This document shows positions 41,530 through 44,519 of a stretch of DNA of 44,519 bases, one piece after another; the stretch's first letter is position 1, and the number at the start of each line of letters is the position of its first letter. The notes beneath the pieces were generated by a model. That model was given only the letters and a program-made list of their open reading frames with translations. It made no database searches and was not told where the DNA came from. The DNA is from JBIICI01 sp044238935. GTDB lineage: Bacteria > Pseudomonadota > Alphaproteobacteria > Micavibrionales > Micavibrionaceae. Location of the stretch: contig JBIICI010000015.1 in assembly GCA_044238935.1 (NCBI GenBank), positions 1 through 44,519 of the forward strand, read 5' to 3'. The translations under genes were made by a program, and so were the position numbers.

Positions 41530-41919
41530 ATGATGGAGAATTTCCAAGCACAGGCTCGGCATAAAAAGCGGGGACGCATTCCCCCGCTGTCCGTTCGTCT
41601 AAGCTCCGAAGAGATTGCCCGCTTAAACCAAGATTGCCAAGGCTATGCCAGCCGAAACGACTACATTAAAGCGTGCCTGTTTTCTAAGCAGGGAAGTCGA
41701 CAGAATAAGCCACTGGCAAAAGATCGGGAAGCGTTAAGCAAGATTCTCGGGTTACTGGGTGCGTCTCGCATGGCGAACAATCTGAATCAGTTGGCCTATC
41801 AAGCCAACGTGGATGCCTTTTTGTTTACGCCCGAAGCAGAAGCTCAACTGAGTGAAGCTTATGAAGCGATTATGCAAATTCGTCAGTTACTACTTCAAGC
41901 CCTCGGCTTCAAGAAATAG
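41530..41919 (+). CDS. MobC-like mobilisation accessory protein
   Basis: 129 aa from the ATG at 41530, with AGGGAGG 8-9 bp upstream; an open frame back to 41461 lacks such a site. RIPPLSVRLSSEEIARLNQD near the start is a ribbon-helix-helix-like DNA-binding segment, and LLGASRMANNLNQLAYQAN is the MobC-type signature (N-L-NQ-A). Such proteins open oriT DNA and help the relaxase. The relaxase gene follows after 12 bp. Confidence 0.85.
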   Translation: MMENFQAQARHKKRGRIPPLSVRLSSEEIARLNQDCQGYASRNDYIKACLFSKQGSRQNKPLAKDREALSKILGLLGASRMANNLNQLAYQANVDAFLFTPEAEAQLSEAYEAIMQIRQLLLQALGFKK

Positions 41920-41931
41920 GAGTCTGTAACC

Positions 41932-43302
41932 ATGCTGTTAAAAGCCAGCGAACGTGCCAGTGGGCAAGCCTTAGCAACGCATTTGCTGAATGCTCACGAT
42001 AACGACCATGTGGAAATTCATGAGCTGCGGGGATTCATGTCATATAATTTACACGGGGCGTTTCAAGAGATTGAGGCTCACAGTAAGGGAACACGCTGCA
42101 AAAATTATTTGTTCTCTCTCAGCCTCAATCCACCCGAAAAAGAAAGCGTAGGCATTGATGCCTTTGAAGATGCGGTGAATCGTATTGAGAAAAAACTCGG
42201 GCTGGATAATCAAGCTAGAGCCTTGGTATTTCATGAAAAACAAGGTCGTCGTCATGCTCATTGCGTGTGGTCACGCATTGACGTGCAGGAAATGAAAGCG
42301 GTGCAGTTGTCACATTTCAAAATGAAATTGCAAGAAATTTCAAAAGAACTTTACCGCCAATATGGCTGGGAACTGCCCAAAGGCTTTGAGAATAAGGCGG
42401 AACGCAACCCGTTTAATTATACGCTGGCGGAATGGCATCAGGCACAACGGGTCAAAGAAGATCCACAAGCCTTAAAAGCCCTGTTTAAAGATTGTTGGGA
42501 ACAATCGAAAAATGGCGAGGCATTGATTGAAGCCCTCAAAGCCAAAGGCTACACCGTAGCACAAGGCGATAAACGGGGAGCGGTTGCCGTGGATTATCAG
42601 GGGGAAGTGTATGCCTTAAGCCGTTGGGCAGGCGTGAAGAGCAAAGAGCTTATGGGGAAACTGGCGGATCAGAAAACCCTCTTAAGCGTGGATGAAGCAA
42701 AGCACCAGATTGCCAATACCATGAGTGATCGTCTGAAAAGTTACGCCAACACGGTGAAAGAACAATCGTTGGAAAAACAAGATACCTTGAAAAACCAGAA
42801 AACGGAGATGGTAACCCTACAACGCCAAGAGCGTGAAAAGTTAAAAGCTCAACAAGCAGAACGCTGGCGGAAAGAAAGTCAGGAACGCCAAGCCAAAATT
42901 CCCACAGGCTGGCGTAAAGTGTGGAGTTTTGTGAAAGGAGAGCTGAAAACCATTACAAAAGAGAATGAACAGGCGATTTTGCGTGCTAAAGAGCGGGATC
43001 TCCAACAGAAACAAGCCCTCATTGACCGCCAGCGGGAGGAACGGCAAAAGTTGCAAGTCCACTTTAAAGCCCTGAAACAGGATCACCAAAAACAGATGGA
43101 TCAGCTAAAAACTCACTTGGCGAAGTATCAGGCGATGCAGCAACCGAAAACTCAAGATAAGAGCCTAACGTCAGAATTTAGTAATCCCAAGACTGTTACA
43201 ATAGAAAAAAGCCAAACGAAACCCGCTCAACAGTCAAACACAAAAAGCAAGGGGCATAATGCAGGCGGTGAAGGGAGAAGTCTAAATTTAGGTAAACCGT
43301 AA
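41932..43302 (+). CDS. MOBP-type relaxase/mobilisation nuclease
   Basis: 456 aa. The N-terminal relaxase domain has the metal-binding HUH-type motif HEKQGRRHAHCVWSRID, with His101, His108 and His110; the nicking Tyr is probably Tyr38 in RGFMSYNLHGAF. The C-terminal half (about 255-410) is a long charged coiled coil (EKQDTLKNQKTEMVTLQRQE), ending in a Ser/Lys-rich tail. It would nick oriT and pilot the strand through a type IV secretion system encoded elsewhere. GGAG lies about 10 bp before the ATG. Confidence 0.88.
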   Translation: MLLKASERASGQALATHLLNAHDNDHVEIHELRGFMSYNLHGAFQEIEAHSKGTRCKNYLFSLSLNPPEKESVGIDAFEDAVNRIEKKLGLDNQARALVFHEKQGRRHAHCVWSRIDVQEMKAVQLSHFKMKLQEISKELYRQYGWELPKGFENKAERNPFNYTLAEWHQAQRVKEDPQALKALFKDCWEQSKNGEALIEALKAKGYTVAQGDKRGAVAVDYQGEVYALSRWAGVKSKELMGKLADQKTLLSVDEAKHQIANTMSDRLKSYANTVKEQSLEKQDTLKNQKTEMVTLQRQEREKLKAQQAERWRKESQERQAKIPTGWRKVWSFVKGELKTITKENEQAILRAKERDLQQKQALIDRQREERQKLQVHFKALKQDHQKQMDQLKTHLAKYQAMQQPKTQDKSLTSEFSNPKTVTIEKSQTKPAQQSNTKSKGHNAGGEGRSLNLGKP

Positions 43303-43321
43303 TAAAATCAGGTACATCCGT

Positions 43322-43351
43322 ATCGGGTAAAATCGGGTATAATTGGGTATC
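43322..43351. repeat. Three tandem 10-bp repeats (iteron-like)
   Basis: ATCGGGTAAA, ATCGGGTATA and ATTGGGTATC follow each other at exactly 10-bp spacing, 20 bp after the relaxase stop. One repeat per helical turn suits binding of a repeated protein such as a Rep or an oriT protein. Confidence 0.55.
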
Positions 43352-43424
43352 GTATTGCTGCCATGCTCAAACGAACCAATGTTATCACCCCTAAGAGTAG
43401 GGCTTCGGGGCTAGGTAGAAATAA

Positions 43425-43453
43425 TACCCCAAGGCATTACTTGCCTTGGGGTA
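43425..43453 (-). terminator. Stem-loop after the minus-strand 121-aa gene
   Basis: Perfect 12-bp stem TACCCCAAGGCA (43425-43436) with TGCCTTGGGGTA (43442-43453), 5-nt loop, 8 bp beyond the stop of the gene at 43462. No strong T run follows on either strand, so it may be an attenuating or protective hairpin rather than a classical terminator. Confidence 0.5.
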
Positions 43454-43461
43454 AAAGTGGT

Positions 43462-43827
43462 TTACCACCACGAGTCATAAAAGACGGTTTGTCCTTGGGC
43501 AATGGCTTCTCTGGCTTTGGTGATAAAGGTGAGATCATCTGCCTGTTCAGTACCGTCGGATTCACCGAAAAAGAAACCTTCAGTATCGGGTAGCTCAATT
43601 GCTTTAATATCTGCTTCTAGTCTACTCAGGTCTTCCAAAGTCAGTTGAAGGGTCACACAGTTAAAACTGTCGGCTGCTACGCCTTTGGCATAGTAAAGTG
43701 CTTCCATCCAGCCGTGTAGGTTGGGGTGCTTTCGCCAATAATGAAGATCGGTGGCATCTTCTGCTTTAAAATCCACGGGGGATTCAGGGGTGTTGTTGGT
43801 AATCATGGCGTACATATCAAGTCCCAT
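43462..43827 (-). CDS. Conserved plasmid-type hypothetical protein
   Basis: 121 aa with AAGGAG 7 bp before the ATG at 43825-43827. It opens MGLDMYAMI and ends VFYDSWW; between these it has HYWRKHPNLHGWMEALYYAKG, FNCVTLQLTLEDLSRLE and GFFFGESDG. This family recurs on plasmids and other mobile elements of proteobacteria. I recall it being annotated loosely as a kinase, but I see no P-loop or kinase motif. Function unknown. It lies opposite to the mob operon. Confidence 0.75.
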   Translation of the reverse strand: MGLDMYAMITNNTPESPVDFKAEDATDLHYWRKHPNLHGWMEALYYAKGVAADSFNCVTLQLTLEDLSRLEADIKAIELPDTEGFFFGESDGTEQADDLTFITKAREAIAQGQTVFYDSWW

Positions 43828-43903
43828 AACGTATCTCCTTTTTGTTTGGGGTTTAAACTGTCCCGAAGGACGCGGACACCCAAAGCAGGCAGAAAAGACG
43901 GAC

Positions 43904-43958
43904 GTTCAAGGGCTGGCACAGCCGAATGGTTTACCCTTGAACGGCAGGCGATGCCTGC
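43904..43958. repeat. Nested inverted repeats upstream of the 121-aa gene
   Basis: GTTCAAGGG (43904-43912) pairs with CCCTTGAAC (43934-43942), immediately followed by the tight hairpin GCAGGC-GAT-GCCTGC (43944-43958). This could be part of a transfer or replication origin; no nic consensus is recognised. Confidence 0.5.
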
Positions 43959-44026
43959 TAGAACGCGGTCATTACAGAGGGATTGTTTAACCCTTCAAAT
44001 AAGGAGACTTTAGGGAATGTTCCGCC

Positions 44027-44170
44027 ATGTCCACCGATACCCTTGAACAAAGGGATTGTGCATCAAAGCCATCGGACATTGTGCAAAGCCTCCACAACGA
44101 ACAGCTGGTTATGATATTCTCTATTCAAAGCGGTGGCTCGATAGTTTATTTGAAACCCTACAATAGCTGA
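44027..44170 (+). CDS. Short ORF, doubtful
   Basis: 47 codons starting MSTDTLEQRDCASKPSDIVQ, with AAGGAG 16-20 bp upstream, rather far. No recognisable domain. It may be the start of a gene cut by insertion of the downstream IS, or chance. The rest of 43828-44470 holds inverted repeats and iteron-like repeats but no convincing gene. Confidence 0.2.
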   Translation: MSTDTLEQRDCASKPSDIVQSLHNEQLVMIFSIQSGGSIVYLKPYNS

Positions 44171-44230
44171 GAAATCTGAGAAGACTTGCATAAAATTCAA
44201 GCAAAAGGTGAAGTCTAAAGGACATTTTTT

Positions 44231-44258
44231 CGGCTATATTACGGCTACTTTTCGGCTA
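44231..44258. repeat. Three CGGCTA repeats with 11-bp period
   Basis: CGGCTA begins at 44231, 44242 and 44253. The flanking bases of the outer copies are also conserved (TTTTCGGCTAT at 44227-44237 and 44249-44259). The period is about one DNA turn, as in protein-binding iterons. Confidence 0.5.
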
Positions 44259-44470
44259 TGAGATCAACGTATCTACCAAATAAAAAGCTCAATAGGTTAC
44301 GGACGATATAAATGCAGTCGCATAGCAGCCTGCTGAAAAAAAGGATGGACCGAACGCCTGACTCTGGCTTTGAGAATGAGAAAGTATATCTTTCTAGGCT
44401 CAGAACCTATTGAATATGTATTTACATGATAATTGATATGTGATTCACTTATGTTGAGGAGGAATTCATC

Positions 44471-44519
44471 ATGAGTGATTTATTTTTATTATCAGAAGCA
44501 CAGCTAGAGCGGATAAAGC
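44471..44519 (+). CDS. IS5-family transposase (3' partial, window edge)
   Basis: Sixteen codons, MSDLFLLSEAQLERIK, preceded by GAGGAGG and open to the window end. This N-terminus is characteristic of a common IS5-family DDE transposase. The left end of the IS is not certain; a 10-bp inverted pair, TCAATAGGTT at 44289-44298 and AACCTATTGA at 44404-44413, lies in the upstream region. Confidence 0.6.
   Translation, partial: MSDLFLLSEAQLERIK

Larger units (their letters stand above)
41361..44519 (+). mobile_element. Mobilisable element or plasmid segment (mob genes, iterons, IS)
   Basis: From just after mrdA to the window end the genes are a mobC/relaxase operon, a conserved plasmid-type hypothetical gene, two sets of short helically phased repeats, several inverted repeats and an IS5-family transposase start. 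None of the chromosomal palindromic repeats occur here. The left limit is set by the mrdA stop and the right limit is outside the window. No integrase or attachment repeat is visible, so integration, a plasmid contig or an assembly join all remain possible. Confidence 0.6.

Noticed and set aside
43363..43593. 76-aa ORF on the plus strand
   Set aside because: It runs through the stem-loop and antisense to the well-signalled 121-aa gene.
43726..44013. 95-aa and 79-aa plus-strand ORFs
   Set aside because: Antisense to the start of the 121-aa gene and through inverted repeats; no ribosome site or family pattern.

Overview
The window is 44.5 kb of a low-to-moderate GC genome (about 40-45% by eye). 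Most of it reads as chromosome of an alphaproteobacterium. The evidence is a SUV3-type RNA helicase, an lgt/midA/pgeF neighbourhood, an Nfu-TsaB-Lol cluster, TadE/TadG pilus genes, a mreD-mrdA pair, and palindromic intergenic repeats that translate into strings of the type common in low-GC alphaproteobacteria. Genus or order cannot be fixed from the sequence alone.

Layout. 1-2.5 kb: end of cvpA, an XRE regulator, a four-hairpin candidate small RNA ending in a terminator, and a small gene in the same frame as a response-regulator receiver ORF, separated from it by one TAA. 2.5-5.5 kb: a repeat-rich accessory zone. It holds a GIY-YIG nuclease gene bracketed by 41-bp inverted repeats, a 393-aa orphan gene flanked by directly repeated blocks of about 430 bp, two long foldback (CACTAAG) elements and a 123-bp tandem duplication. 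5.6-11 kb: an exported YdgA-like protein, a hybrid histidine kinase overlapping a solute-binding-protein gene, and tRNA-Thr(GGT). 11-17.5 kb (mostly minus strand): tadE-tadE-tadG, a polyprenyl diphosphate synthase, thrS, a SpoIIAA-like protein and a 69-aa protein. 17.6-23.5 kb: hldD, lgt-midA, an inserted repeat with a 126-aa two-repeat protein, pgeF, a zeta-toxin-like kinase and a Rap1a/Tai-like exported protein whose start lies in a repeat. 23.5-29.6 kb: SUV3-like helicase, ybaB, and a ScsB/DsbD-type reductase coupled to a redoxin. 29.7-35.4 kb: an exported protein, then a tightly coupled run nfu-tsaB-pip-lolC/E-lolD-FkbM methyltransferase. 35.4-38.9 kb (minus): a hotdog thioesterase, queF, a third foldback repeat, a doubly broken HI0074-type pseudogene and lpdA. 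39-41.4 kb: mreD and mrdA (PBP2).

Immediately after mrdA, where rodA would be expected, the content changes to a mobilisation module (48-aa ORF, MobC-like, MOBP-type relaxase), iteron-like short repeats, a conserved plasmid-type hypothetical gene and the first codons of an IS5-family transposase. This is an integrated mobilisable element, plasmid sequence, or an assembly join.

The most unusual material is in the repeat biology: (a) the GIY-YIG cassette with inverted-repeat ends made of the same palindrome that is scattered across the window, including copies with compensatory base changes; (b) the foldback element in three copies, with a related block ending at its 5' boundary; (c) repeat DNA forming the N-terminus of a gene. 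The candidate small RNA and the TAA-split regulator are the next most interesting items.
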